A stretch of DNA of 64,000 nt. Source: Deferribacteraceae bacterium UBA6793. GTDB taxonomy: Bacteria > Chrysiogenota > Deferribacteres > Deferribacterales > Geovibrionaceae. Shown here piece after piece: positions 8,517 to 16,767 of this stretch. The DNA lies in contig DKFP01000005.1 of NCBI GenBank assembly GCA_002452405.1, forward strand, positions 1 to 64,000, read 5' to 3'. The translations under genes were made by a program, and so were the position numbers. Position 1 is the stretch's first letter; each line of letters starts with the position of its first letter. Below the pieces are notes generated by a model that was given only the letters and a program-made list of their open reading frames with translations, made no database searches and was not told where the DNA came from.

Positions 8517-8542
8517 AGAGCGGGTTCTCCCCGCTCTTTTTT
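8517..8542 (+). terminator. Intrinsic terminator of the SDR/DUF1330 operon
   Basis: Perfect 8-base stem AGAGCGGG (8517-8524) with CCCGCTCT (8530-8537), loop of five, followed by a run of six T. Confidence 0.9.
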
Positions 8543-8631
8543 CCGGTTTCCATATGCGGTGCATTACTGCTAAAAACCAAGTTTAGAGACAAGGTTTCTC
8601 ATTATTAAACATTTCCAGTCTCTTTTTGCGC

Positions 8632-8637
8632 TATAAT
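8632..8637 (+). promoter_or_regulatory. -10 element of the lysozyme cassette
   Basis: TATAAT in an otherwise weak promoter (no good -35 at 17 bases). The expected transcription start falls at about 8645, where an ATG and an inverted repeat begin. Confidence 0.45.
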
Positions 8638-8644
8638 TCCCGCC

Positions 8645-8725
8645 ATGAAGACAAATGCTATATTAATATGGTTATATGCAGGCGGATGCCGCACGTGCAC
8701 CGCCTCTGTCTTCATAGAGGTGTAA
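8645..8725 (+). CDS. Possible 26-residue leader peptide / structured leader
   Basis: A short reading frame from ATG 8645 to TAA 8723, one base before the lysozyme ATG. It would encode a hydrophobic peptide with two cysteines (GGCRTCT). There is no ribosome site, but the -10 box TATAAT ends only 7 bases upstream, so it would be leaderless. The same DNA is an inverted repeat: ATGAAGACA (8645-8653) pairs with TGTCTTCAT (8707-8715), with an inner GGCGG/CCGCC pair. It may therefore act as an RNA structure controlling the lysozyme rather than as a gene. I cannot tell which. Confidence 0.3.
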   Translation: MKTNAILIWLYAGGCRTCTASVFIEV

Positions 8726-8726
8726 A

Positions 8727-9185
8727 ATGGAAAAAATCATAGAACGTATTAAAGAATATGAAGGATTCAGTTTAAAACCCTACCTTTGTCCGGCAAAAAA
8801 ATGGACTGTCGGCTATGGGTACAACTACGAAGACCGCGGTTTCTCCACAGCAGACCTCACAGAGATACTTAAAAACGGTTTCACCGGAGAGTTCGCAGAA
8901 AAACTGTTGGAGCGCGACGTTGAGAAATGCATGAAAGACGCGGAGGCGCTGCCATTTTTCAAAGACCTTAATGATGCGCGTCGTGCTGTGGCCGTAGATA
9001 TGATTTATCAGCTGGGCATCGGCGGTTTCAAAAAATTCAAAAAGATGCAGGAGAGGCTTTCAGCAAGAGATTATGTCGGAGCGGCAAGGGAGATGGCGAA
9101 CAGCAAATGGTATACGCAGTCCGGACGCAGAAGCCGCACAAACGTGAAACAGATGGAAGAGGGTACTTGGCAGGAGGTGAAATAG
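8727..9185 (+). CDS. Phage-type lysozyme (endolysin), glycoside hydrolase family 24
   Basis: 152 residues, related to T4-type lysozymes, which cut the MurNAc-GlcNAc bond of peptidoglycan. The catalytic segment aligns without gaps to T4 lysozyme: Glu12 for Glu11, Cys21 for Asp20 and Thr27 for Thr26 (YLCPAKKWTVGYGY). A Cys at this position is known in many natural GH24 enzymes and was tolerated in T4 lysozyme. No signal peptide or SAR-type anchor is visible, so a holin or similar would be needed for export. The ribosome site is AGAGGTG at 8716-8722. It is followed with no gap by a 59-residue phage-like protein, but no capsid, tail or integrase gene is near; this looks like a stranded or domesticated lysis cassette. 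Confidence 0.93.
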   Translation: MEKIIERIKEYEGFSLKPYLCPAKKWTVGYGYNYEDRGFSTADLTEILKNGFTGEFAEKLLERDVEKCMKDAEALPFFKDLNDARRAVAVDMIYQLGIGGFKKFKKMQERLSARDYVGAAREMANSKWYTQSGRRSRTNVKQMEEGTWQEVK

Positions 9186-9365
9186 ATGACAGGGTTTTTA
9201 ACAAAGGCGGTTGTTGCCTCACTCAGCAGAGTGTTTTATGCTTTTATGACAGAGAAGATGCTTTCGATGGTTATCATTGAAGTGCTGAAAAAACTGTCGG
9301 AAAAAACCACGAATACGCTGGACGATGAGATAGTTATGAAACTGGAAATGAATCTGAACGTTTAA
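9186..9365 (+). CDS. Small phage-like protein of the lysis cassette
   Basis: 59 residues starting at the base after the lysozyme stop. The N-terminal half is hydrophobic/amphipathic (TKAVVASLSRVFYAF), and the C-terminal half has the pattern SEKTTNTLDDEIVMKLEMNL. Short proteins ending in a T-x-N-x-L/I-D-D-x-(I/V)-V pattern occur beside lysis genes in prophages, to my knowledge without a defined role. A single weak hydrophobic helix could make it holin-like, but it is too short and too polar to claim this. Too short to be found by a 60-codon filter; supported by tight coupling to the lysozyme gene and by the repeat starting right after it. Confidence 0.65.
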   Translation: MTGFLTKAVVASLSRVFYAFMTEKMLSMVIIEVLKKLSEKTTNTLDDEIVMKLEMNLNV

Positions 9366-9372
9366 ACTCAAT

Positions 9373-9447
9373 GAGAATGCCGCGGGCTGCGCCCTCGCAG
9401 AGACAACTGTTAGTCTTCACGAGGAGCGCAAGCGGCGCGGCGATCTC
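9373..9447. repeat. Intergenic palindromic repeat, family 1, copy B
   Basis: Begins GAGAATGCCGCG and ends CGCGGCGATCTC, with inner CTCGCAGAGAC and GTCTTCACGAGG. It fills the gap between the convergent lysozyme cassette and glutamate synthase genes. Nearly the same outer arms as copy A. Confidence 0.8.
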
Positions 9448-9456
9448 ATTAAAAAT

Positions 9457-11787
9457 TTAGCTTTCGATATATTTTTCGGTCATTTCGTACATTGTCCAGA
9501 CACCGCAAGGGCATACGCCTGCGCATATTCCGCAGCCGATACATTTTGAAGGGTTGGAAACGTATTCAAATTTTCCATCAACCTCTTTACGGGTTATTGC
9601 CTGTTCGGGGCAGACTTCAAGGCAGAATGAGCAGTCACGGCAAAAACCGCAGCTCATACATCTTCCTGTTTCGTCTTCAGTTCCAAGCTCTTCAACCCTC
9701 TGGGGATTCATGGGGTGATAGTAAGCGTCTTTCACCTTGTCCTGAGGAATGACGGGAGCTTTTTCAAATTTATCCAGTTTGCGTCCGTTGAGCAGTTTGT
9801 CCACGTTGATGGCGGCTTTGCGTCCGTCACCAAGAGCGTGTGTGAACAGTCCCTGTTTGATGGCATCCCCTGTGATGAATACTTTTTCGTCCGCTTCGCA
9901 CTGGAAGTATTCGTTCATCTTAACAAGCCCTTTGTCGTTCAGCCATGACTTGTCTATGAAAGAGAAGTCCGGTCTGTCGCCCACGGCTATGATTACAGTG
10001 TCCGCGGGGATGAGCTTGCCGTCTTTTGTCACGATACCCTCGTCTGTGAGCTTCTGAGTGAACACAGGCCAGAGTATCTTAGCGCCGAGGTGTCTTGCGT
10101 GTTCCATTTCCGCTTCAAAAGCGGCGGGTTTCTGGATATCAATAGCAGTAACCTCTTTCGCGCCCATTTCATAAGCACCGATAACAACGTCCATAGCCGC
10201 GTTACCCGCACCTATGACGACTACCTTTTCGCCCACAGCGGGTTTCTGTCCCTTGTTTATCTCTTTCAGGAAGTCCAGACCCTTAACGAGTTTTTCGTGT
10301 CCTTCAAACGGGATAACAACGGGAACATGTGCTCCGATGGCTACTATCACCGCGCTGTAGTCTTTGCGCAGTTTATCGAAGAGGTCTTTATCGACCTTTG
10401 AGTTGGTTTTAACGTTAACGCCTTTGTCGAGGATGCGTTTCAGCTCGGCTGCAAGTATCTCCTGAGCCAGACGTTCGTTAGGGATAACCTGTTTCAGCTT
10501 ACCGCCGACAACGCTGTCCTGCTCGTATACGTCCACCTGATATCCGAGTTTGCGCAGGTGCCATGCGGCGGAAAGACCTGCGGAACCGGAACCGATTATG
10601 GCGACTTTCTCAGCTCTTTCGGGGGCATCGAAAACGATATCCGCCTCTTTGCTGAGCTGTCCCAGTTGTTTTATCTTAACGGGGATGTCCACTTTCTTAC
10701 GAGAGCAGATGTCCTGGCAAAGGTTGGGGCAAACCTGTCCGCAGACGGAAGCGGGGAAGGGGCTGTATTCCAGCACCAGTTCCAGAGCTTCTTTCACTTT
10801 TCCCTGACGCAGCAGCGCGATACGCTTTTGTGTCGGGATGAAGACGGGGCAGTTGTATTCACAGGGGGCTGAATATCTGGCGTTCTGCCATTCGGGATAT
10901 TTCAGTCTCAGATCGCCTGTTTCAACGTAGTTTGCCACGTAGTAGTCTTCTTGCAGAAGGTCGCCGAAGATACCTCCCTCAACCCACTGACCGAGACGGA
11001 AATCTCTGATGGGCATGAGTGACTTGACCTTTTTCTCTTCAAAGGTCTTGGCGATTATCTTTTTCCATCCGCTCATGTCTGAAAGGATGGAGAGAGCGTC
11101 TTTTCTGTCTATCTTTTCGAGGAACTCAGGAAGACCCGCGAGCAGAAAATCCTTATCGCTTTCGTCCAGATCCATGAGCCATACGTCGTTGGAGAGTCCT
11201 TTTACGTTTCCTCTGAAATAGACTGTACCGCCAACCATACCGACGCAGCTTCTGTCGCCGAGAACGGAAGGGGCTTCCTCTGCACCGAGACCGCAGACAA
11301 CGGCAACGCCGCCGCCCATGAACTCGAAACTGAACGAGCCGACGGTTTTAAGTACCCAGAACTCCGGAGAGGGGAATTTGGGGTCATGTTTCATAAGAGC
11401 GCCGGAACGTGTTCCGGTTCTGCCTGCGACATAAATTTTACCGGATGCCGCGCAGTGTGCGGTTGTGTCGCCGCCGTCACCGTTAAGGATGATGGTGGCG
11501 CCAGCGTTCAGCCAGCCCACGTCTGCGGGTGCGGAACCGTTGATTGTTATCTCTGTTCCGGGCATACCCATGGAGCCGACGCGCTGACCGGGGTTTTTAA
11601 CTGTGAATTTCAGCGGGGTTCCGTCTGTTGTCCAGAGGGGACCGCCTATGTTGTGCTGACCGGACGCGTCCACTTCAAATTCTGTGTAACCGTCTTCCAG
11701 CTTTGCGTATACGTTTTTAAGAAGGTTCTGGGTAGATACCCTTTTACCGTCTATTATGCCTTGAATTTTAACTGTTTCTTTGCTCAT
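9457..11787 (-). CDS. gltD: Glutamate synthase: GXGXG (GltB3) domain fused to GltD-type oxidoreductase and ferredoxin
   Basis: 776 residues combining two subunits. Residues about 1-260 are the beta-helix GXGXG domain found at the C-terminus of normal GltB (HNIGGPLWTTDGTP, GDGGDTTAHCAASGKIYVAG, MVGGTVYFRG). Then follows a GltD-like flavoprotein with its cysteine-rich entry (CPVFIPTQKR, ASVCGQVCPNLCQDIC), FAD loop IIGSGSAGLSAAWHL and NAD(P) loop VVVIGAGNAAMDV. The C-terminus has a two-cluster ferredoxin (CMSCGFCRDCSFCLEVCP and CIGCGICAGVCPCG). It transfers electrons for reductive transamination of 2-oxoglutarate. AGGAGGGG precedes the start. It is third in the operon, 12 bases after gltB2. Confidence 0.94.
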   Translation of the reverse strand: MSKETVKIQGIIDGKRVSTQNLLKNVYAKLEDGYTEFEVDASGQHNIGGPLWTTDGTPLKFTVKNPGQRVGSMGMPGTEITINGSAPADVGWLNAGATIILNGDGGDTTAHCAASGKIYVAGRTGTRSGALMKHDPKFPSPEFWVLKTVGSFSFEFMGGGVAVVCGLGAEEAPSVLGDRSCVGMVGGTVYFRGNVKGLSNDVWLMDLDESDKDFLLAGLPEFLEKIDRKDALSILSDMSGWKKIIAKTFEEKKVKSLMPIRDFRLGQWVEGGIFGDLLQEDYYVANYVETGDLRLKYPEWQNARYSAPCEYNCPVFIPTQKRIALLRQGKVKEALELVLEYSPFPASVCGQVCPNLCQDICSRKKVDIPVKIKQLGQLSKEADIVFDAPERAEKVAIIGSGSAGLSAAWHLRKLGYQVDVYEQDSVVGGKLKQVIPNERLAQEILAAELKRILDKGVNVKTNSKVDKDLFDKLRKDYSAVIVAIGAHVPVVIPFEGHEKLVKGLDFLKEINKGQKPAVGEKVVVIGAGNAAMDVVIGAYEMGAKEVTAIDIQKPAAFEAEMEHARHLGAKILWPVFTQKLTDEGIVTKDGKLIPADTVIIAVGDRPDFSFIDKSWLNDKGLVKMNEYFQCEADEKVFITGDAIKQGLFTHALGDGRKAAINVDKLLNGRKLDKFEKAPVIPQDKVKDAYYHPMNPQRVEELGTEDETGRCMSCGFCRDCSFCLEVCPEQAITRKEVDGKFEYVSNPSKCIGCGICAGVCPCGVWTMYEMTEKYIES

Positions 11788-11799
11788 CTTTTCCCCTCC

Positions 11800-13440
11800 T
11801 TAACACGAATACTGGATGTTAAGTCTTTCAGCCACGGCTCTGTCAACCGAGATGAGGCAGTCGGAGCGTCCGACGGGCAGCGAGCTGTTGCCTATGGGGG
11901 CGAGCATCTTTTTAAGCTCGTTGTCGGTGGCTATGAAATAGTTGACTATCTGTTCAGCCGTCTTGTCGATGTCGAGACGTTTGACCAGAGTGGGGTTCTG
12001 TGTACATATGCCGACGGGGCAGAGACCTGTGTTGCAGGCGTTGCACTTGCCGTGGTCGTTTCCGACACATCCGGCTATCTGGAGCATAAGTTTGCCTGTG
12101 AACACGCCGTTCGCGCCCAGCGCCATCATTTTGAAAGCGTCAGCGGCGAGGTTCCAGTTGGCACCCAGTCCGCCAGCCGCCCAAAGGGGTATCTGACCCT
12201 GTTTGCCCTGATGCACGGCAGCGTTGTAGCAGTCGCGCAGTTTGGACACTATGGGGTGACCTGTGTGGTCGAGAGATATTTCGTTTGCCGCACCGGTTCC
12301 GCCTGCAAGACCGTCAACGAAGAAACCGCCGACGATGTTGTAGGGGTCGCGGAGCAGGTTGTTGTAAACAGATACGGAGGTGGCGCTTGCGGCAACCTTA
12401 ATCGCCACGGGAACCTGAAACTTGAACGCGGAGTTCAGAGACAGGAACATCTTCTGAACGCTCTCCTCAATTGAGTAAAGCCCCTGATGGTTGGGGGGGC
12501 TGAGAAGGTCGGCTTTCGGCACTCCTCTGATCTCAGAGATGTGTGAAGCCACTTTTTTGGCTTGCAGCAGACCGCCGTCACCGGGTTTTGCTCCCTGACC
12601 GATTTTGATAAGGATACCGCCGGGAAGCTCCTGCATGTGGGGCATAGCGTTTATGATACGGTTCCAGCCGAAGTGACCGGAAGCTATCTGGAGTATTACA
12701 TATTTAAGATATCTGGATTTCAGCAGACGCACGGGCACGCCGCCTTCGCCGGAGCACATGCGCACGGGCAGTCCTACCTGTTCGTTGAGGTACGCAACGG
12801 CAATCGCCATCGCTTCCCACATACGCCATGAAAGAGCGCCGATGGACATATCGCCCACGATAATGGGGTATATCCAGTTCACTTTCGGGGTGGCGCTGTT
12901 CATAACAAGTTTGCCGTCAACTACGTCAAAGGGCATCTCGTCAGCTGGCAGTATGCGCCCGAAGGGTGCGAGCATGTCGAATGTGTGTCTGGAAGCATCC
13001 AGAGAGGGGTCGGTCATCTGTGAGATACGTCCGACTTTGATTTTATCCAGAGTACGTTTCTCTGTGGCAAGGTTTGCACGTCCGCCTCTTTTATAGGGGT
13101 CGGCAAGTGTCGCGCGGTATTTCACGCCGAATCTGGAATCTTCGTTGCGAACGGGCTTGATAGCCTCGTTGGGGCAGACCCTTTCGCATATTCCGCAGCC
13201 GCGGCAGAAGTTATATTCGCCGACGCACTGTTTTATAACGGGCACGGTTTTAAACTGTACCTTGGGTTCCGGTGTGAAATGATCGCTTATGACCTTTCTG
13301 CGTTTTTCAACGCCCGCCTCTATAGCCCTGAAAGGGCAGGCTGCAACGCATTTTCCGCAGAATGTGCATCTGTCGGTGTTATATTGTAATTGCCAGTCCA
13401 GATCGTCTCTTGAAATCTGATTTACTTTCATTGTTGCCAT
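11800..13440 (-). CDS. gltB: Archaeal-type glutamate synthase FMN domain (GltB2) with N-terminal ferredoxin
   Basis: 546 residues. The N-terminal 85 or so carry two 4Fe-4S motifs (CTFCGKCVAACPFRAIE and CRGCGICERVCPNEAI). The remainder is the FMN-binding barrel of glutamate synthase (IKIGQGAKPGDGGLL, DGLAGGTGAANEISLDHTG, and the cluster site CNACNTGLCPVGICTQNP). This domain forms glutamate from 2-oxoglutarate and ammonia channelled from the amidotransferase. In ordinary bacteria it is part of one 1500-residue protein; the separate, ferredoxin-preceded form is the archaeal type also found in anaerobic bacteria. Start at ATG 13440 with GGAGG seven bases upstream; it overlaps the preceding gene by 13 bases. 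Confidence 0.95.
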   Translation of the reverse strand: MATMKVNQISRDDLDWQLQYNTDRCTFCGKCVAACPFRAIEAGVEKRRKVISDHFTPEPKVQFKTVPVIKQCVGEYNFCRGCGICERVCPNEAIKPVRNEDSRFGVKYRATLADPYKRGGRANLATEKRTLDKIKVGRISQMTDPSLDASRHTFDMLAPFGRILPADEMPFDVVDGKLVMNSATPKVNWIYPIIVGDMSIGALSWRMWEAMAIAVAYLNEQVGLPVRMCSGEGGVPVRLLKSRYLKYVILQIASGHFGWNRIINAMPHMQELPGGILIKIGQGAKPGDGGLLQAKKVASHISEIRGVPKADLLSPPNHQGLYSIEESVQKMFLSLNSAFKFQVPVAIKVAASATSVSVYNNLLRDPYNIVGGFFVDGLAGGTGAANEISLDHTGHPIVSKLRDCYNAAVHQGKQGQIPLWAAGGLGANWNLAADAFKMMALGANGVFTGKLMLQIAGCVGNDHGKCNACNTGLCPVGICTQNPTLVKRLDIDKTAEQIVNYFIATDNELKKMLAPIGNSSLPVGRSDCLISVDRAVAERLNIQYSC

Positions 13441-14534
13441 CTTTCCACCTCCAGATTGTTGTTGATAACAACCATCTCTCTTTCGTTAGTGTAGATGTCC
13501 TGTGTCCAGTCACGTTCGGGAAGTATCTCGTTAAGACCTGTCACCTCGGATGAAATCACAACTGTGTCTGCCGTGTGTCCGATAACAACCGGGCGCAGCT
13601 TTTTCGCATCGCAGGTGTTGAACATTGTTCCGTCAGGCAGCACCGCAATGATGGTGTTAGGTCCGTTCAGTTCAAGGTTTCCGAGAACGGCACGGATGTT
13701 TTGCAGAATTGCATGGTCTTCACGCTTTTCAGCTTCGTCATAAGGCAGAGGCGTGATTGTGTGTTTATAGTATTGCAGAGGCCATTTCAGGATCTTGTGG
13801 ATGTAGTGCAGTGTGTAAAGGAAACACTGTGAATCCGATTCGAAACCGATATAGCCTTTGTAAAGGTTTTTCTGGAAGTTCTTGTTCTTTTCGTAGAATG
13901 TGTTCTCGCCGTTTGCCAGCGCAGTGTAGCCTTCAAGGAAGAAGGGGTGTGCTGCATAGCGTACGATGTCATAGTTTGTGTTCTGACGGCATTGCGCGGT
14001 GATTATCTTCGCTGTGAAGTCCTCGTCGGGCTGCCAGAGGTTGAAATAGGTTCCGATGTCCGTGGGGTCGCCTATTTCTTTAAGAGTAAGGACGTCCGGC
14101 CAGAACGAATAGACGTATCCGTCGTTCGTTTCCTCCAGAGCCTCCCTTATCTGCAGGCGGATATCCACGAGAAGTTCTTCCTTCTCGTGCGCCGGTGCGT
14201 ACTTATAGCTTTTGGGATAGTGAAGAACCTGAAAGACATAATTAGGCATCGGTTCAATCTTCAGTCCCGCCTGTTCGTTAATCTCCGGACTCCACTGCAT
14301 GACACGGCTGAAGCCCGCCTCATGCAGAATATCCTCTGCGATTTTAACTCCCTCATCAGTGCAAGCCATGGAGAGGATGGGCAGTTCTTTGTAGTTGGCA
14401 AATCTGCCTCCGAGGTCCTGCATAACCATGGCGAAGCCTGAATTGTCATGCCCTTTCTGCTGAGATCTCATCAGATGAAGGGCTTTTGAGGGGTGTATGT
14501 AGTTTTTGGATTTAATTGCTCCTATTCTGCACAT
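13428..14534 (-). CDS. Glutamate synthase class-II glutamine amidotransferase subunit (GltB1)
   Basis: 368 residues starting MCRIGAI, so Cys2 becomes the N-terminal nucleophile after Met removal, as in Ntn-type amidotransferases. The following stretch SQQKGHDNSGFAMVMQDLGG fits the family's substrate loop. It would release ammonia from glutamine for GltB2. The C-terminal part (AVLPDGTMFNTCDAKKLRPV, VISSEVTGLNEIL) resembles the end of GATase domains. First gene of the operon, preceded by AAAGGAGG and by a good promoter at 14554-14582. Together with the two genes after it, it replaces the single-chain GltB plus GltD. Confidence 0.93.
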   Translation of the reverse strand: MCRIGAIKSKNYIHPSKALHLMRSQQKGHDNSGFAMVMQDLGGRFANYKELPILSMACTDEGVKIAEDILHEAGFSRVMQWSPEINEQAGLKIEPMPNYVFQVLHYPKSYKYAPAHEKEELLVDIRLQIREALEETNDGYVYSFWPDVLTLKEIGDPTDIGTYFNLWQPDEDFTAKIITAQCRQNTNYDIVRYAAHPFFLEGYTALANGENTFYEKNKNFQKNLYKGYIGFESDSQCFLYTLHYIHKILKWPLQYYKHTITPLPYDEAEKREDHAILQNIRAVLGNLELNGPNTIIAVLPDGTMFNTCDAKKLRPVVIGHTADTVVISSEVTGLNEILPERDWTQDIYTNEREMVVINNNLEVERWQQ

Positions 14535-14553
14535 ACTTTTCCTCCTTTATAAC

Positions 14554-14582
14554 CTTATAAAATGAATAAAAAGAAAAGTCAA
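14554..14582 (-). promoter_or_regulatory. Promoter of the glutamate synthase operon
   Basis: On the minus strand: TTGACT (14582-14577), 17-base spacer, TATAAG (14559-14554), 20 bases before the gltB1 start. Confidence 0.6.
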
Positions 14583-14830
14583 TAATTCTATAATTAGGAA
14601 TGGGCTATGGAAAGACTAATAAAATAAGGTTAATATGAAAAGGTGAGTATATGTTTGATTTGCAGCGTGCTGAATTGTTCATACATAAAGGTTTTTTTAA
14701 GACGGACTAAACTTAGTTTAGAAGGCATAAAATTGGAAATAGTTTGTTCTGATATAAATTTTTTTAATTTTGACTTTCGGATTTCCAATATACAAGATAA
14801 AATAGTACACATTCAACGAGGGATTATTTT
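14583..14830. other. AT-rich intergenic region between divergent operons
   Basis: About 250 bases without a convincing gene. It contains the palindrome CTAAACTTAGTTTAG (14707-14721), which could be an operator, and a TTGACT at 14770 followed by poorly spaced TAAAAT at 14798. No tRNA, small RNA or conserved riboswitch pattern is visible. Confidence 0.5.
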
Positions 14831-15598
14831 ATGGAGAAGAAGAAGCCCGGATTCTCTCTGAAGGTGAATCAGGAGATAACCAACCTGTTCAAAAACTACG
14901 GCAAACTGAAAAAATTTGCCGCTGGGGAATGTGTAATCCGTCAGGGGGAATACGCAAATTATGTGTATATCCTTTTAAGCGGCGAGGCTGAAGTTGTGCG
15001 CGTTGACAGATTCGGCAACGAAAACAGGCTGGCTGTGCTCGGTGGCGGCGATATCGTCGGTGAGATGGGCGCTTTTCTGGAAAATAACCAGCGTTCCGCT
15101 ACTGTTAAGGCGAAAACTCCTGTATTGATAGCACTTGAGTGCCCGAACCAGATGTTCATCCGCGGGCTTTTCAGCACACATGAGCTGACATATCGCGTCA
15201 TAAAAAATTATGCTGAACGGCTTAACGAGCTTAATATCTTAACCGCCGGTCATTTCCAGTCACGCGTTATGCTGGTTGTCGGACATCATATGGAACCTCT
15301 TATCGACTGGAACAGTAAAGTTTGCGAGGTGGCGCTCAATCTTAATGAGCTTTTTGAGCGGTCGGGGCTTGAAACATGGAAGATAACCGATGCCATCTAT
15401 AATTTCAAGACTCTGAGGATATTCAATAAACTGGTTTTTCCTTCAGAGGTGAATATTGTGGAGGTCAATCCGGAAGACCCTGAACGGGATAACCTTGAAA
15501 AAGCTGTGGACGTGCGGCAGACAGAGTCCGGCAGGGTAATCATCGAAGTTGATACAGCACGGTTTAAGGAGCATATGAAGCGCCTTTCCTACTGCTGA
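14831..15598 (+). CDS. Cyclic-nucleotide-binding-domain (CRP-like) protein
   Basis: 255 residues. Residues about 20-130 are a cNMP-binding beta-roll (FAAGECVIRQGEYANYVYIL, LSGEAEVVRVDRFGNE, GGGDIVGEMGAFLENNQRSA). The phosphate-binding segment FGE...RSA is altered to VGEMGAFLENNQRSATVKA, with the Arg-Ser-Ala retained. The C-terminal part is about 100 residues but I see no standard CRP helix-turn-helix; ERSGLETWKITDAIYNFKTL might be a divergent one. It may therefore be a regulator or a simple ligand-sensing protein. GAGGG lies 9 bases before the start. It stands alone, and the next operon has its own promoter. Confidence 0.85.
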   Translation: MEKKKPGFSLKVNQEITNLFKNYGKLKKFAAGECVIRQGEYANYVYILLSGEAEVVRVDRFGNENRLAVLGGGDIVGEMGAFLENNQRSATVKAKTPVLIALECPNQMFIRGLFSTHELTYRVIKNYAERLNELNILTAGHFQSRVMLVVGHHMEPLIDWNSKVCEVALNLNELFERSGLETWKITDAIYNFKTLRIFNKLVFPSEVNIVEVNPEDPERDNLEKAVDVRQTESGRVIIEVDTARFKEHMKRLSYC

Positions 15599-15605
15599 CA
15601 CCGTA

Positions 15606-15632
15606 TTGTGTTGACAAAAAACATCCTATAAT
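15606..15632 (+). promoter_or_regulatory. Candidate promoter of the tRNA-thiolation operon
   Basis: Consensus -10 TATAAT (15627-15632) preceded by TTGTGT at 15606-15611 (15-base spacer); an overlapping TTGACA at 15611 is only 10 bases away and cannot serve as -35 for it. Confidence 0.4.
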
Positions 15633-15670
15633 CTACCTTTGCTTTCCCAAAGAGCATTTCCAGAGGAATA

Positions 15671-15862
15671 ATGGTCACAGTTGAATTTCCTGACGGCACT
15701 TTCCGTCAGTCTGAAAAGAACAGGATAAAAGATATTCTTCGCGATGTCGGTCAGAACGAACATGCCGTTCTGGTTGTGATAGACGGCTGTCTGGTCACTC
15801 CTGACATATGCGTTAAGAACGGCACGGAGATAAAACTTATTTCCGTGGTAAGCGGCGGCTGA
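15671..15862 (+). CDS. Ubiquitin-like sulfur carrier (ThiS/MoaD/TtuB type)
   Basis: 63 residues with the beta-grasp pattern and the C-terminal Gly-Gly (KLISVVSGG) needed for adenylation and thiocarboxylate formation. The stretch VLVVIDGCLVTPDICVKNG matches the middle of ThiS-type carriers. Its stop overlaps the start of the TtuA-like gene by one base (TGATG), so the two are translationally coupled; in Thermus the analogous pair TtuB/TtuA thiolates T54 of tRNA. AGAGGAA lies before the ATG. A thiamine or molybdopterin role is less likely because no thi or moa gene is near. The activating E1-like enzyme is not in the window. Confidence 0.88.
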   Translation: MVTVEFPDGTFRQSEKNRIKDILRDVGQNEHAVLVVIDGCLVTPDICVKNGTEIKLISVVSGG

Positions 15863-16767
15863 TGAAATGCATTAAGTGCGAAGAGAATGCCGTAATAAGC
15901 CTGAGCAGGCACAACGCGGGGTTCTGTAAGGAGCATTTTACAGAGTATTTCCACAGACAGGTGGAGGCGGCGATAAAGGAATATGCCATGCTGAAAACCT
16001 CTGACCGCATCATGGTCTGCGTTTCCGGCGGAAAGGACAGTCTTGTCCTCTGGCATATCCTCAACCTTATGGGCTATAAGACCGCAGGAATGTACGTCAG
16101 TCTCGGCATCGGTGAATATTCTCAGAAGTCGAAAGCGAAAGTTAACGCTTTTGCTCAGAAAAACGGGCTGGATGCTATAATTGTTGACCTTGACGACGAA
16201 GGATGTCCCATACCTCTTCTGGCGGCGCGGACAAAGCGTAACGCCTGTTCTGTCTGCGGACAGGTCAAAAGGCATTTCTTTAATAAGGTCGCTCTTGACG
16301 GCGGATTTACTGTAGCCGCCACAGGGCATAACCTTGACGACGAGGCGGCACGCCTGTTCGGAAACGTTCTGCGCTGGGACACGAAGCACCTTGCAAAGAT
16401 GAGCCCCGTTCTGCCGGAAGAGGGCGAAACCATAAAGCGTAAAGTCAAACCGCTGATACGCCTCCCTGAGCGCGAAGTTGCGGCATATGCGTTTTTGAAC
16501 GGAATAGACTATATACCCGATGAATGTCCCAAAAGCCGCGGTGCGTCTTCGCTTAAATATAAAGAAGTGCTGAACGAACTGGAGGCAAGCTCCCCCGGAA
16601 CGAAACACTTTTTTTACGGCGAGTTTTTCAGGGCAGCGGCAGACAGGTTTCCATATATAACCAATGAAAACGATGAAGATAAAATGAAAAAATGTATAAA
16701 ATGCGGAGCGGAAACGTATCTTGACGTGTGCTCCTTTTGCAGATTAAAGGAGAAACTGAATGGCTAA
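15862..16767 (+). CDS. ttuA: TtuA-like tRNA 2-thiolation enzyme (PP-loop ATPase)
   Basis: 301 residues with the full TtuA/NcsA layout: N-terminal zinc finger (CIKC...C..H, residues 3-25), PP-loop SGGKDS at 55-60, the cluster ligands CSVC in the middle and DECP later, and a C-terminal zinc finger (CIKCGAETYLDVCSFC). In the family the three cysteines (CxxC plus one) hold an oxygen-sensitive 4Fe-4S cluster that accepts sulfur from a TtuB thiocarboxylate and delivers it to uridine/ribothymidine 54. The partner carrier gene is immediately upstream and the m1A58 methylase gene overlaps downstream (8 bases). The tRNA position is inferred from the neighbours; a related enzyme could modify U34 or C32 instead. 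Confidence 0.88.
   Translation: MKCIKCEENAVISLSRHNAGFCKEHFTEYFHRQVEAAIKEYAMLKTSDRIMVCVSGGKDSLVLWHILNLMGYKTAGMYVSLGIGEYSQKSKAKVNAFAQKNGLDAIIVDLDDEGCPIPLLAARTKRNACSVCGQVKRHFFNKVALDGGFTVAATGHNLDDEAARLFGNVLRWDTKHLAKMSPVLPEEGETIKRKVKPLIRLPEREVAAYAFLNGIDYIPDECPKSRGASSLKYKEVLNELEASSPGTKHFFYGEFFRAAADRFPYITNENDEDKMKKCIKCGAETYLDVCSFCRLKEKLNG

Noticed and set aside
8645..8725. Peptide resembling the N-terminus of NiFe-hydrogenase small subunits (ILIWLYAGGCRTCTASVF against patterns like LWLQGAGCTGC)
   Set aside because: Only about 16 positions, no further hydrogenase sequence, and the DNA is better explained as an inverted-repeat leader; treated as chance.
11386..12474. Plus-strand frame of 362 codons opposite the glutamate synthase genes
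   Set aside because: Cys/Val/Gly-rich translation with no family pattern; it is the antisense frame of two well-supported genes with strong codon bias.
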